From assembly GCA_937901745.1 (NCBI GenBank), contig CALGSZ010000074.1, positions 1-50,271 of the forward strand: a stretch of 50,271 nucleotides of DNA. Direction: 5' to 3'. Every line of letters starts with the position of its first letter. The stretch's first letter is position 1. A program made the translations under genes and the position numbers. The notes under the pieces are model-generated. The model did not search any database. It was given only the letters and a program-made list of their open reading frames with translations, and was not told where the DNA came from. This DNA comes from an uncultured Chloroflexota bacterium (GTDB taxonomy: Bacteria; Chloroflexota; Chloroflexia; Thermomicrobiales; UBA6265). Below are positions 1-7,757 of this stretch, in pieces.

Positions 1-62
1 CAAGCGCGGTCCGCCCAGTGTTCCCATGCTAACAGCGTCCGGACCGCCCGGCAATCGCCGCG

Positions 63-665
63 GTGAAGCGCAATACCTGGTTCGATAACGTCGTCTACGC
101 CGTCGCAAATGCCATCGGAGCGATCCCTAGCTTTTGGCTTGGACTGCTCTTGATCATCCTCTTCGCTGTGAAGTTCCGCGAGTGGGGACTGCCCGGCTTC
201 CCGTCAGGAGGGACGCATAACCTGCGAGGGGGTGGTGATCTGCTAGATCGGCTCCATCACCTGATCTTGCCCACAGTCACACTCGGCATCGTCAGCCTCG
301 CAAGCTGGCTCCTGTACATCCGATCGGCGATGCTTGAGGTGATTCGGCAGGATTACGTTCGCACCGCCTACGCGAAGGGGCTGCGCGACCGCGCCGTGCT
401 CTACGGCCATGCCTTCCGCAATGCACTGCTTCCCCTCATCACTCTCGTCGGCCTGACGATCCCCGAACTGTTTGCCGGCGCGGTAGTGACCGAGTCGATC
501 TTCGCCTGGAACGGAGTCGGCCGCTTGACAGTGACTTCCGCCACGAATTTCGATTACACCGTCGTCATGGGCACCGTAATGATGTTGGCCACGCTGACGC
601 TGCTTTCGAATCTCTTGGCTGATATTCTGTACGCTGTAGCTGACCCACGTATTCGGTATGACTAA
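63..665 (+). CDS. Dipeptide/oligopeptide ABC permease DppB-type, C-terminal part only
   Basis: Inner-membrane permease subunit of a peptide/nickel-type ABC importer; the visible 200 residues match the C-terminal two thirds of the DppB at 3952-4920. They include the cytoplasmic EAA loop (VRTAYAKGL, then HAFRNALLPLITLVGL) and the usual ending ADPRIRYD. The DppB family is about 310-330 residues, so roughly 120 N-terminal residues are missing. GTG at 63 is only the first possible start after the break: similarity to the paralogue continues upstream in frame to about nt 48 (AIAAVKRN), and an in-frame TAA lies at 30-32. The gene is therefore broken by a frameshift or truncation just inside the window, or the first bases are assembly-edge sequence. 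A dppC gene follows after 83 nt. Confidence 0.75.
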   Translation: MKRNTWFDNVVYAVANAIGAIPSFWLGLLLIILFAVKFREWGLPGFPSGGTHNLRGGGDLLDRLHHLILPTVTLGIVSLASWLLYIRSAMLEVIRQDYVRTAYAKGLRDRAVLYGHAFRNALLPLITLVGLTIPELFAGAVVTESIFAWNGVGRLTVTSATNFDYTVVMGTVMMLATLTLLSNLLADILYAVADPRIRYD

Positions 666-748
666 TGGGCGATCGCGCGTGCTGCCTATCGATCTCGAAT
701 CGCCGCCGTGCTCGGACTTTCGCCCGCGGCTAGCATTGCAGAGTCGCT

Positions 749-1705
749 ATGATTGATCGCTCCGAACTCGTAAGCTCCGAGTCGAGCGCGGCTCCGCGGG
801 CGCGGGCTGGTCAGGCGGCGCTAGAGTTAGAGCGCGTCTCGCGGCGCTCCCCCGGTTTCTATCAGCGCGCGTGGCGCATCTTCCGCCGCAACCGCGTCTC
901 GATGGTCGCGCTCGGCGTGGTCATCCTGATCATCGCTTTCGTTCTCGGCGCGGACCTCGTCTCCGAATACATCACCGGATACGACTATCGCCGTGGAGAG
1001 CTCGGCGAGCAGTTCAAGCCCCCCTTCACCGACGGCCACATCTTGGGAACGGATGCGAACGGGCGCGACGTTCTGACCCGGCTCGCCTACGGCGGGCGGG
1101 TGTCACTCCTGATCGCCGGGCTCGCCTCCTTGACGATCGTTGTCGTTGGCGGAGGCGTCGGCGCGGTCGCCGGCTTTTTCGGCGGACCGGTCGATGCCGT
1201 CGCAATGCGGCTCGTCGATGTGCTGCTCTCGATACCGAGCCTTCCGCTCTTGATCCTCTTCGCATCCCTTTATCGGCCAGGTCCAGTGGGCTTGGCGTTC
1301 ATCTTGGCAGCGGTCGGCTGGACCGGAGTCGCGCGTCTCGTCCGGGGCGAGGTTCTGTCATTGCGGGAGCGCGATTTCGTCGACGCCGCGCGAGTCTTGG
1401 GAGCCTCGAATGCCCGCATAATTACGCGGCACATCTTCCCCAATGTCATCCCGATCATCGTGGTGTGGGTCTCGCTTGCGATCCCCGGCTTCATCCTGAC
1501 CGAGGCCGCGCTGAGCTTCCTCGGTCTCGGCGTCAAGGTACCGACTCCGTCCTGGGGCAACATGCTGCAGGGCGCCAGGGATTACTACACTCGCTCCTGG
1601 ACTAACGTCTTCATCCCTGGCTTCATGATCTACATCACCGTTCTCGCCATCAGTCTGGTCGGCAAGGGCCTGCGCGACGCCCTGGATCCCCGCCTCAACG
1701 AGTAA
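749..1705 (+). CDS. Dipeptide/oligopeptide ABC permease DppC-type
   Basis: Second permease subunit pairing with the DppB upstream; 318 residues, a little longer than usual because of a hydrophilic N-terminus of about 50 residues. The OppC N-terminal segment is at 35-75 (SPGFYQRAWRIFRRNR followed by a transmembrane helix). The family block LGTDANGRDVLTRLAYGGR is at 99-117. The EAA loop that contacts the ATPase is at about 211-232 (DAARVLGASNARIITRHIFP), and the C-terminal signature SFLGLGVKVPTPSWGNML is at 256-273. It is paralogous to the DppC at 4957-5934, with a solute-binding protein between the two permease pairs. No ATP-binding subunits are seen nearby, so they must be encoded elsewhere or upstream of the window. 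Confidence 0.93.
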   Translation: MIDRSELVSSESSAAPRARAGQAALELERVSRRSPGFYQRAWRIFRRNRVSMVALGVVILIIAFVLGADLVSEYITGYDYRRGELGEQFKPPFTDGHILGTDANGRDVLTRLAYGGRVSLLIAGLASLTIVVVGGGVGAVAGFFGGPVDAVAMRLVDVLLSIPSLPLLILFASLYRPGPVGLAFILAAVGWTGVARLVRGEVLSLRERDFVDAARVLGASNARIITRHIFPNVIPIIVVWVSLAIPGFILTEAALSFLGLGVKVPTPSWGNMLQGARDYYTRSWTNVFIPGFMIYITVLAISLVGKGLRDALDPRLNE

Positions 1706-1862
1706 CGCTGTATGGCGTTCGATCGCGCTGGCTGCATTCGACGATCAGGAGCCAAACAGGTCGATCGGTCACGACGGCTGGATGAGGTGAGGATCGCGTG
1801 CGCCAGAAGCGTCACGACGTCTCCGGCCGTCTGTGAGAAACACTCCCCGCACATGGCCTTGC

Positions 1863-1868
1863 TACAAT
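1863..1868 (+). promoter_or_regulatory. Extended -10 promoter before the peptide-binding protein gene
   Basis: TACAAT preceded by TG one base upstream (TTGCTACAAT), an extended -10 element. The same GCTACAAT string recurs before tRNA-Ser(CGA) and before the FmdB-type gene. It lies about 50 nt before the chosen ATG at 1917, which argues against the longer reading frame that opens at 1833. No good -35 hexamer was seen. Confidence 0.45.
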
Positions 1869-1916
1869 ACGGCGGACCTAGATGCAGCTGACCACCCCGC
1901 TAATGAGCGAGGCCGT

Positions 1917-3842
1917 ATGCCAAGTAAGCTCGGCGGGGATGAGCGATCAATCCAGCTTCGGAAACCGAGTTTGACCAACGAAGGGACTGCCTTGCCCGGA
2001 GAGAACCGCGTCGCACTGCTCAACGAGCTTTACGAACAGTTCTGCCGAGGCACGTTGGATCGGCGTGCGTTCCTCCTGCGAGCGAGCCGGCTCAGCTTGT
2101 CCGCAGCCGCGCTCGCCACGTTCGCGCGCGTCCTGCCCGCGAGCCCGCGCGGTGTCTCGGCACAGGCGGGTGGCTTCCGCTCGATCACCTATCAGGAGTA
2201 CAAGTCCCGCCTCCACCAGAACTTCCCGTTTACTCAGGATCGCGGCGCTCAGAACGAAGGCGGCACCGTAACCTACGGGGCGCTCGCCGGCGATCGCCTC
2301 GCGACGACGAACCCGATCCTCGGGAGCGATCCTGCCACGCAACGGCTCAACTCCCTGTGCTTCGAGTCCCTGTACGCGATCGACCCGCAGGACGCGCAAT
2401 TCGTGCCGTGCCTGGCGGACTACTGGGAGATCGCCGACGACGGCAAGACGTACACCTTCCATCTCCAGCAGAACGTCACCTGGCACGACGGCGAGCCTTT
2501 CACCGCCAGGGACGTCATCATGAGCTTCGACGCGCAGCGGGACGAAGCGACTGGATCGGCATTTACCGGTAGCTTCAACGACGCCGTCGCCTCCTACCGA
2601 GCCATCGACGACTACACCGTCGAGGTCGTTGCCAACGATGTCTTTGCCCAGATCGTCTTCCTCGGCAACATTTTGACGCCGATCCTACCGGCGCACATCT
2701 GGCAAGACGTGCCACACGAGGAGTGGGCAAGCGATCCGGGAAGCCACGGCGCCGATCCGTCGCGAGTCATTGGCACCGGACCGTTCAAGTTCGCCGAGAT
2801 CAATGAGGGCGACGGTACGACGACCTGGGTCAGGAACGAGAGCTATTGGGATCCGGACGCCATCCCGACGATCGAGACGTTCGTTCTCCAGATCGTTGAC
2901 AACGAGGATGCCGCCGTCGAGGCCCTGCGCGCGGGCGAGATCGACTTCTACCAGGATATTCCGCCCTCGGAAGTCGAATCGCTCCAGTCCGAGGACAACA
3001 TCGACGTCAAGGTCTACGACACGTTCCGCTTCCGCTGGTACGCTTACAACCTCGATCCGGAAGTGACGCCACTCTTCCAGGACGTGCGGGTCCGCAGGGC
3101 GCTCTATATCGCGCTCGACCGCCAAGCGCTCATTGATGACATCCAGCTTGGCTACGCAACGCTCGCCGTCGGGACGCAGCCGGTTCTTTCCATCGCCTAT
3201 GACCCGGATCGCGTCACGGTCAAATACGACTACGATCCGGAGCAGGCGAAACAGCTCCTCGAGGAGGCCGGCTGGGTCGATACGGACGACGACGGCGTGC
3301 GGGAATTCCAGGGCCTCGAGGATGCGGACTTCGAGACGCCCGAGGTCGGCACGAAGTTTTCCTTCGATCTGATGTTCGCCGAGGGATCGAGTCAGCTCGA
3401 GCGGCTGGCCGAGTCGATGCGGGATTACTGGAAAGAGATCGGCATCGATGCTCGCCTCAACGCGGTCGACTTCGATGCCGAGATAGTGCCGGCCTTGACG
3501 GAGACGTTCGATTTCCGGGTCGTCATGCTCGGCCTGGAGTGGGACCCGACTGGCGATCAGAAGCCGGTTTTCGGCACGGAGTACCGGGGCACCGGCTATA
3601 ACGGTATGAGCTACTCCAACCCGGAGTACGACGAGCTGGCAGCCGAGGCCGACCGCGAAGTCGATCCGGAGAAGCGCAAGGAGCTGCTGATCCAGGCCTC
3701 GGACATCGTCAACTCTGACCTGCCGGTGGGTATCCTGTGGTTCACCAAGGAAATCACGGCCCACACGACCCGGCTCCACAATTTCGAGCCGAACGCGACG
3801 GGCGGTCTCCTCTGGTCGCTGCCGTACGTCTGGGTCGAGTAG
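1917..3842 (+). CDS. ABC peptide/nickel-type solute-binding protein (SBP family 5)
   Basis: Extracytoplasmic substrate-binding protein for the DppBC permeases on either side. A Tat-like signal is visible: LDRRAFLLRASRLS with the twin Arg at about 49-50 from this start, then an Ala/Leu-rich stretch and a likely cleavage near SAQAGG. The body has the SBP_bac_5 pattern: YGALAGDR, then LADYWEIADDGKTYTFHL with WHDGEPFTARDV, RRALYIALDR, and the two-lobed C-terminal region with NPEYDELAAEA. The frame is open from 1833, but a promoter at 1863-1868 lies inside that extension. ATG 1917 has GAGG four bases upstream. TTG at 1992 with GAAGGGA five bases upstream is an equally plausible start. The real ligand cannot be told from sequence. 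Confidence 0.9.
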   Translation: MPSKLGGDERSIQLRKPSLTNEGTALPGENRVALLNELYEQFCRGTLDRRAFLLRASRLSLSAAALATFARVLPASPRGVSAQAGGFRSITYQEYKSRLHQNFPFTQDRGAQNEGGTVTYGALAGDRLATTNPILGSDPATQRLNSLCFESLYAIDPQDAQFVPCLADYWEIADDGKTYTFHLQQNVTWHDGEPFTARDVIMSFDAQRDEATGSAFTGSFNDAVASYRAIDDYTVEVVANDVFAQIVFLGNILTPILPAHIWQDVPHEEWASDPGSHGADPSRVIGTGPFKFAEINEGDGTTTWVRNESYWDPDAIPTIETFVLQIVDNEDAAVEALRAGEIDFYQDIPPSEVESLQSEDNIDVKVYDTFRFRWYAYNLDPEVTPLFQDVRVRRALYIALDRQALIDDIQLGYATLAVGTQPVLSIAYDPDRVTVKYDYDPEQAKQLLEEAGWVDTDDDGVREFQGLEDADFETPEVGTKFSFDLMFAEGSSQLERLAESMRDYWKEIGIDARLNAVDFDAEIVPALTETFDFRVVMLGLEWDPTGDQKPVFGTEYRGTGYNGMSYSNPEYDELAAEADREVDPEKRKELLIQASDIVNSDLPVGILWFTKEITAHTTRLHNFEPNATGGLLWSLPYVWVE

Positions 3843-3862
3843 CTCAGTTGACCACAAATGCG

Positions 3863-3884
3863 GGGAGGGCGATCCTGCCCTCCC
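3863..3884 (+). terminator. Intercistronic stem-loop after the peptide-binding protein gene
   Basis: GGGAGGGC and GCCCTCCC form a perfect 8-bp stem around a 6-nt loop, 21 nt after the stop codon and 68 nt before the next permease. There is no T-tract, so partial termination or 3'-end protection of the binding-protein mRNA is more likely than full termination. Confidence 0.55.
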
Positions 3885-3951
3885 TGGATTATGTCTGTAC
3901 CCATCCGCCGCTTGACATGTCCGCGATTGCGACGAGTGTGAGCGTCATCCG

Positions 3952-4920
3952 ATGATCGCCTTTATCATCCGCCGCGTGCTCGTGATGGTGCCGATCCTCT
4001 TTGGCATCACCTTCCTGACGTTCGCGATCGTCAATCTTGTCCCGGGCAGCCCGGTGGACTCCCTCAAGCTCAACCCGCGCACGCGGCCGGAGGACATCGA
4101 GCGGATCAAGCGGAATCTCGGACTCGACCGCCCGTGGCACGAGCGCTACTTCGTCTGGCTCTCCGGAGCGGTTCGCGGCGACTTCGGCATTTCGCTCAGC
4201 AACAACACGCCCGTGCTCGACCGGCTGCTCGGCGTCCTACCGAACACGCTGCTGCTGACCGGCGCGGCGCTCGTCACGGCGCTCCTCATCTCCGTCCCGC
4301 TCGGTGTCCTCTCAGCCGTCAAGCACAACACTGCCTTTGACCATGCCGTCACCGTCCTGGCGACGGCGATTGCGTCCATTCCCTCGTTCTGGCTCGCGCT
4401 GCTGCTGATTCTCTTGTTCGCAACGCAGTTTCCGGCGTGGGGGTTGCCAGGCCTGCCGGTCAACGGAATGCGCGATCTGCGCGGCGACTCCGGTTTGTTC
4501 GACCGGCTCGAGCACATGGTTCTCCCGGTCGCCTCGCTGGCGCTCGTACAAATCGCCGGTTGGACTCGCTTCATTCGGTCCTCGATGCTGGAGACGATTC
4601 GCCAGGATTTCGTGCGGACCGCGTATGCCAAAGGTCTGCCGCGCCGGATCGTGCTTTATGTCCACGCCTTCCGCAATGCGCTCCTGCCACTCGTCACGCT
4701 CGTTGGCCTGGCAATCCCGGAGCTATTCGGCGGCGCGTATCTTATCGAGCAGATCTTTGCTTGGAACGGCGCGGGGCGGCTGACCTTCCAGGCAGCTCAG
4801 AGCAACGACTATCCGTTGATCATGGGCGCGACGCTCATGTTCGCCGTCCTGACGATGGTCGGCAATCTCCTTGCCGATATCCTCTACGCGGTCTTGGACC
4901 CCCGCATCCGGTACGATTAG
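3952..4920 (+). CDS. Dipeptide/oligopeptide ABC permease DppB-type
   Basis: Full-length 322-residue inner-membrane permease. The N-terminal transmembrane helix (IIRRVLVMVPILFGITFLTF, 5-24) is followed by the family signature LVPGSPVD (29-36) and a periplasmic segment with LGLDRPWHERY. A multi-helix core follows, with the EAA loop at about 220-243 (FVRTAYAKGLPRRIVLYVHA) and the ending LDPRIRYD. It is a close paralogue of the truncated DppB at the window start, and the following gene is a matching DppC paralogue, so the BC pair appears twice around one binding protein. It is probably co-transcribed with the binding protein upstream, past the stem-loop at 3863-3884. Confidence 0.94.
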   Translation: MIAFIIRRVLVMVPILFGITFLTFAIVNLVPGSPVDSLKLNPRTRPEDIERIKRNLGLDRPWHERYFVWLSGAVRGDFGISLSNNTPVLDRLLGVLPNTLLLTGAALVTALLISVPLGVLSAVKHNTAFDHAVTVLATAIASIPSFWLALLLILLFATQFPAWGLPGLPVNGMRDLRGDSGLFDRLEHMVLPVASLALVQIAGWTRFIRSSMLETIRQDFVRTAYAKGLPRRIVLYVHAFRNALLPLVTLVGLAIPELFGGAYLIEQIFAWNGAGRLTFQAAQSNDYPLIMGATLMFAVLTMVGNLLADILYAVLDPRIRYD

Positions 4921-4956
4921 CCGGGTATCTGTCTCGATTCGTGCCGGTGTGGTCAG

Positions 4957-5934
4957 GTGGGGATGAGGACAGGCTGGTCCGGAGCACGCAGAGCCGCTCG
5001 TCTGTCCTCGGTCGCGACGGACCACCCGCTAGCCGCCGATCTGTCAACGGCTCGGCTCTCTCGCGGTTCTCCCGGCTTCTATCGCGAGGCGTGGCGGCGG
5101 TATCGCCAGAACCCGGTCGCCGTCGTCGCTCTGGTCGTCGTCGTCATCATTGTGCTCTTTGCCGTTGGAGCCGATCTCATCTCCAAATACGTAACCGGAT
5201 TCGACTACCGTGAAAATCACCTGGATTACCGCCTGTCGCGTCCGGGCGAGAACGGCTACATCCTCGGAAGCGACGGCAACGGGCGAGACATCCTCACGCG
5301 TTTGGCATACGGCGGGCGCGTCTCCCTCGCCGTGGCGACGTTAGCGACGCTTTCGACGATGGTGCTCGGCGGAGCGATTGGCATCGTCGCCGGTTACCTC
5401 GGCCGGATCGTCGACAGCGTGTTGATGCGATTGGCCGACGTCCTCCTCTCCATTCCCACGCTGTCGCTGCTCATCTTGGTCTCGACGCTATACCGGCCTG
5501 GCTATGTCATGCTGGCGGTCTTCATCGCGTCCGTCGGCTGGCCGGGATTGTCTCGCCTCGTGCGCGGCGAGGTGCTGGCGCTGCGCCGGCGCGAGTACAT
5601 CGAGGCCGCGCGCATCGTCGGCGCGACTGACGGGCGGATCATTCTCCGCCATCTCGCGCCGAACGTGGCGCCGATCATGATCATCTGGGGCTCACAGGTC
5701 ATCCCAGGATTCATCATCACCGAAGCCGCGTTGAGCTTCCTCGGACTCGGGGTTCGCATCCCGACGCCATCTTGGGGGAACATGCTGTACGAAGCGCAAT
5801 CGGTCTATCGAAGTCACCCGACCAACGTCATCTTCCCCGGACTGCTGATCTTCCTGACCGCGCTGTCGATCAATCTTGTCGGCAACGGTCTGCGCGACGC
5901 GCTCGATCCACGCTTGAGGGACGGCAGACGCTAA
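4957..5934 (+). CDS. Dipeptide/oligopeptide ABC permease DppC-type
   Basis: Partner of the DppB just upstream (36-nt gap); 325 residues from GTG 4957. ATG at 4963 is an alternative start. It shows the OppC N-terminal segment SPGFYREAWRRYRQNP, then LGSDGNGRDILTRLAYGGR, the EAA loop EAARIVGATDGRIILRHLAP, and the C-terminal signature SFLGLGVRIPTPSWGNML. All match the DppC at 749-1705 block by block. Its stop codon TAA overlaps the ATG of the next gene (TAATG), so the flippase-like protein downstream is probably translationally coupled to this permease. Confidence 0.93.
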   Translation: MGMRTGWSGARRAARLSSVATDHPLAADLSTARLSRGSPGFYREAWRRYRQNPVAVVALVVVVIIVLFAVGADLISKYVTGFDYRENHLDYRLSRPGENGYILGSDGNGRDILTRLAYGGRVSLAVATLATLSTMVLGGAIGIVAGYLGRIVDSVLMRLADVLLSIPTLSLLILVSTLYRPGYVMLAVFIASVGWPGLSRLVRGEVLALRRREYIEAARIVGATDGRIILRHLAPNVAPIMIIWGSQVIPGFIITEAALSFLGLGVRIPTPSWGNMLYEAQSVYRSHPTNVIFPGLLIFLTALSINLVGNGLRDALDPRLRDGRR

Positions 5935-7037
5935 TGACCGATCACGCCGCATCGCCGGAGCGTCAATCTTGGCAGCATCTCCTGGCCCGCCTCGCTCCGC
6001 TGGCGATCATCATCGTCCTCCTTCTGGCCGCGCTTTCGATCTTCAGCGACCTGCGAGAGCTGGCGGAAGCCTTCCGCACGTTCGAGTGGTGGCTGATCGT
6101 GCCAGTCCTGCTCCTGACGTCGTGGAACTATGGCTGGCGCTTCGTCAAGTGGCAGATCTACCTCCACGAGCTTGGCGTCCGCCTACCGGCTGCCTTGAGC
6201 CTTCGCATCTATCTCTCCGGGTTCGCAATGTCGATTACTCCTGGCAAGGTTGGGGAGCTCTTGAAGGCGGTCTATGTCCGCCGAGCCAGCGGCGCGCCGG
6301 TCAACCGGACGAGCGCGGTGGTTGCGGCCGAGCGCATCACCGATGCCTTCGCGATGCTGATCTTGGCGACAGCCGGCGCCGTGCAATTCTCCTACGGCCG
6401 GACGCTGCTCGTGGCGGTTGCAGTTCTAGGCGCGGTCGGGATCGCGCTCCTGCAACGACCCGACATCCTGAGTCGCTTATTGGAGCAGCTCGGCAATCTA
6501 CCGCTCGTCGGCCGCGCCGTCGTACACGGCACGGCGTTCTTGAATGCATCGAGCGCCCTCTTTCGGCCGCCGATTCTGCTCCGCGCCGTCCTCCTCGGTG
6601 TGATCTCCTGGGCTGGCGAGTGCCTGGCGTTCTACTTCGTCCTCATCGGGCTCGGGCTCGACGGCTCGGCCCACATGCTCATGGTTGCGACCTTCATCCT
6701 GGCCGTTTCGTCGCTTGCCGGCGGCGCTTCGATGCTGCCCGGCGGCCTCGGCGTCGCCGAGGCGGGCATCGCGGGACTGCTGGTACTGCTCGTCAGCCAA
6801 GACGAAGGCATGACACACTCCATCGCCGCCGCCGCGACGATCATCATTCGGTTCGCCACGTTGTGGTTCGCCGTCATCATTGGCGCGATCGCAATGCTCA
6901 GTCTGGAACGCATGCGATTCCGAACCAGCGGCGGCGAACCGATACAATCAATGAAAATGGATGCTCCTGGGGGGCAAGAGACTGAAGATACGGCCGGCGG
7001 GAATCTGCGTCCCGCCCGCGATGGAGGAGATCGGTGA
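5934..7037 (+). CDS. Lysylphosphatidylglycerol synthase TM region / flippase-like integral membrane protein
   Basis: A 367-residue polytopic membrane protein of the PF03706 type (flippase-like domain, formerly UPF0104). Family blocks are FAMSITPGKVGELLKAVYVRR in the first third, AAERITDAFAML in the middle, and SSLAGGASMLPGGLGVAEAGI near the C-terminus. About seven or eight hydrophobic segments are seen. There is no soluble acyltransferase (MprF catalytic) domain, so it is not a complete lysyl-PG synthase; stand-alone members are mostly of unknown substrate. The frame is open from 5772, but the start is placed at ATG 5934, which overlaps the DppC stop. It ends in GGTGA, where the next gene starts at GTG 7034. 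Confidence 0.87.
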   Translation: MTDHAASPERQSWQHLLARLAPLAIIIVLLLAALSIFSDLRELAEAFRTFEWWLIVPVLLLTSWNYGWRFVKWQIYLHELGVRLPAALSLRIYLSGFAMSITPGKVGELLKAVYVRRASGAPVNRTSAVVAAERITDAFAMLILATAGAVQFSYGRTLLVAVAVLGAVGIALLQRPDILSRLLEQLGNLPLVGRAVVHGTAFLNASSALFRPPILLRAVLLGVISWAGECLAFYFVLIGLGLDGSAHMLMVATFILAVSSLAGGASMLPGGLGVAEAGIAGLLVLLVSQDEGMTHSIAAAATIIIRFATLWFAVIIGAIAMLSLERMRFRTSGGEPIQSMKMDAPGGQETEDTAGGNLRPARDGGDR

Positions 7038-7507
7038 TCGCGTGTCCGAATTGTGGGTGGTCGAACGAGGAGGGTAGTCGTTTCTGCGAGAATTGTGGCG
7101 CAGATCTTCGCTCGCTCACACAGCAGCCGCCGAGTGAGCCGCGAACGGAGCCGACAGCACCGCCGGCGAGCACTCCAGCGAGCACTCCAGCGAGCACGCC
7201 GCCGCCGTCGTCAACACCGACCAGCCCGCTACCACCACCCCTCACTCCTCCTCCGCATGCGCGCCCCCTCAGTGAGATACCGCCAACGTCTCCCGAGTGG
7301 CGAATGGCGCCGCTCCCGCCCGAGGAGCCGCCGCCGCGCCAGCGCCGTACTTGGCTGTGGGTTCTGGTTGGCATCGTGGCGGCGTTCGTCCTCTGCTGCT
7401 GCGGGTTCGGATTTTGGGTGCAGTTCACCGACAGCGGCCGGGAGTTCCAGACAGCCGTGGTGCGGGAGGCGACGGAGCAAGCTGGTCAGCAGCAGGTCGA
7501 CCCATAA
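7034..7507 (+). CDS. Zinc-ribbon, proline-rich single-pass membrane protein
   Basis: Small protein (157 aa) with a zinc ribbon at the extreme N-terminus: Cys4-X2-Cys7 and Cys18-X2-Cys21. A Pro/Ser/Thr-rich linker follows at about 31-104, including three tandem PAST units, then one transmembrane helix (TWLWVLVGIVAAFVL, 106-120) carrying a CCC run, and a short polar tail. The GTG start overlaps the upstream stop by four bases (GTGA), with GGAGGAG a few bases before it. Such zinc-ribbon plus TM proteins are common near signalling genes, but no activity can be assigned. The topology predicts a cytoplasmic ribbon tethered to the membrane. Confidence 0.8.
   Translation: MIACPNCGWSNEEGSRFCENCGADLRSLTQQPPSEPRTEPTAPPASTPASTPASTPPPSSTPTSPLPPPLTPPPHARPLSEIPPTSPEWRMAPLPPEEPPPRQRRTWLWVLVGIVAAFVLCCCGFGFWVQFTDSGREFQTAVVREATEQAGQQQVDP
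7166..7201 (+). repeat. Three tandem 12-nt repeats inside the zinc-ribbon gene
   Basis: The unit GCGAGCACTCCA occurs twice exactly and once with changed end bases, encoding three PAST units of the linker. Being in frame and a multiple of three, its copy number could vary without breaking the gene. Confidence 0.85.
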
Positions 7508-7679
7508 CGCTCACCTACGCTTCTTGCCGAGTCGCAAATCAGCTGAAATCATCAGCAAACGCGCATCCAATGCATGGCGGCATTCCCTCGGGGGTGCCGC
7601 TTTTCCGTATGTGCATATGGGGGATAACCCTACCATGGATTCTGCAGCCCGCCGGGATTCGGCCAACCCGCCTCGTTCC

Positions 7680-7685
7680 TATAAT
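7680..7685 (+). promoter_or_regulatory. Possible -10 element for the sensor kinase operon
   Basis: A perfect TATAAT sits 73 nt before the kinase ATG, inside the 250-nt gap after the zinc-ribbon gene. No convincing -35 is seen 16-18 nt upstream, so the call rests on the hexamer and its position. Confidence 0.4.
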
Positions 7686-7757
7686 CGAAACCAAGATAGA
7701 CGAGCGCGACCCGGTGGTCGCGGCGGCGATAATCGATCGGTAAGGATTCACGGTCTC

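Noticed and set aside
2685..3857. 390-codon open frame on the minus strand opposite the peptide-binding protein
   Set aside because: Antisense shadow of a gene with clear family motifs; high GC content creates long open frames on the other strand.
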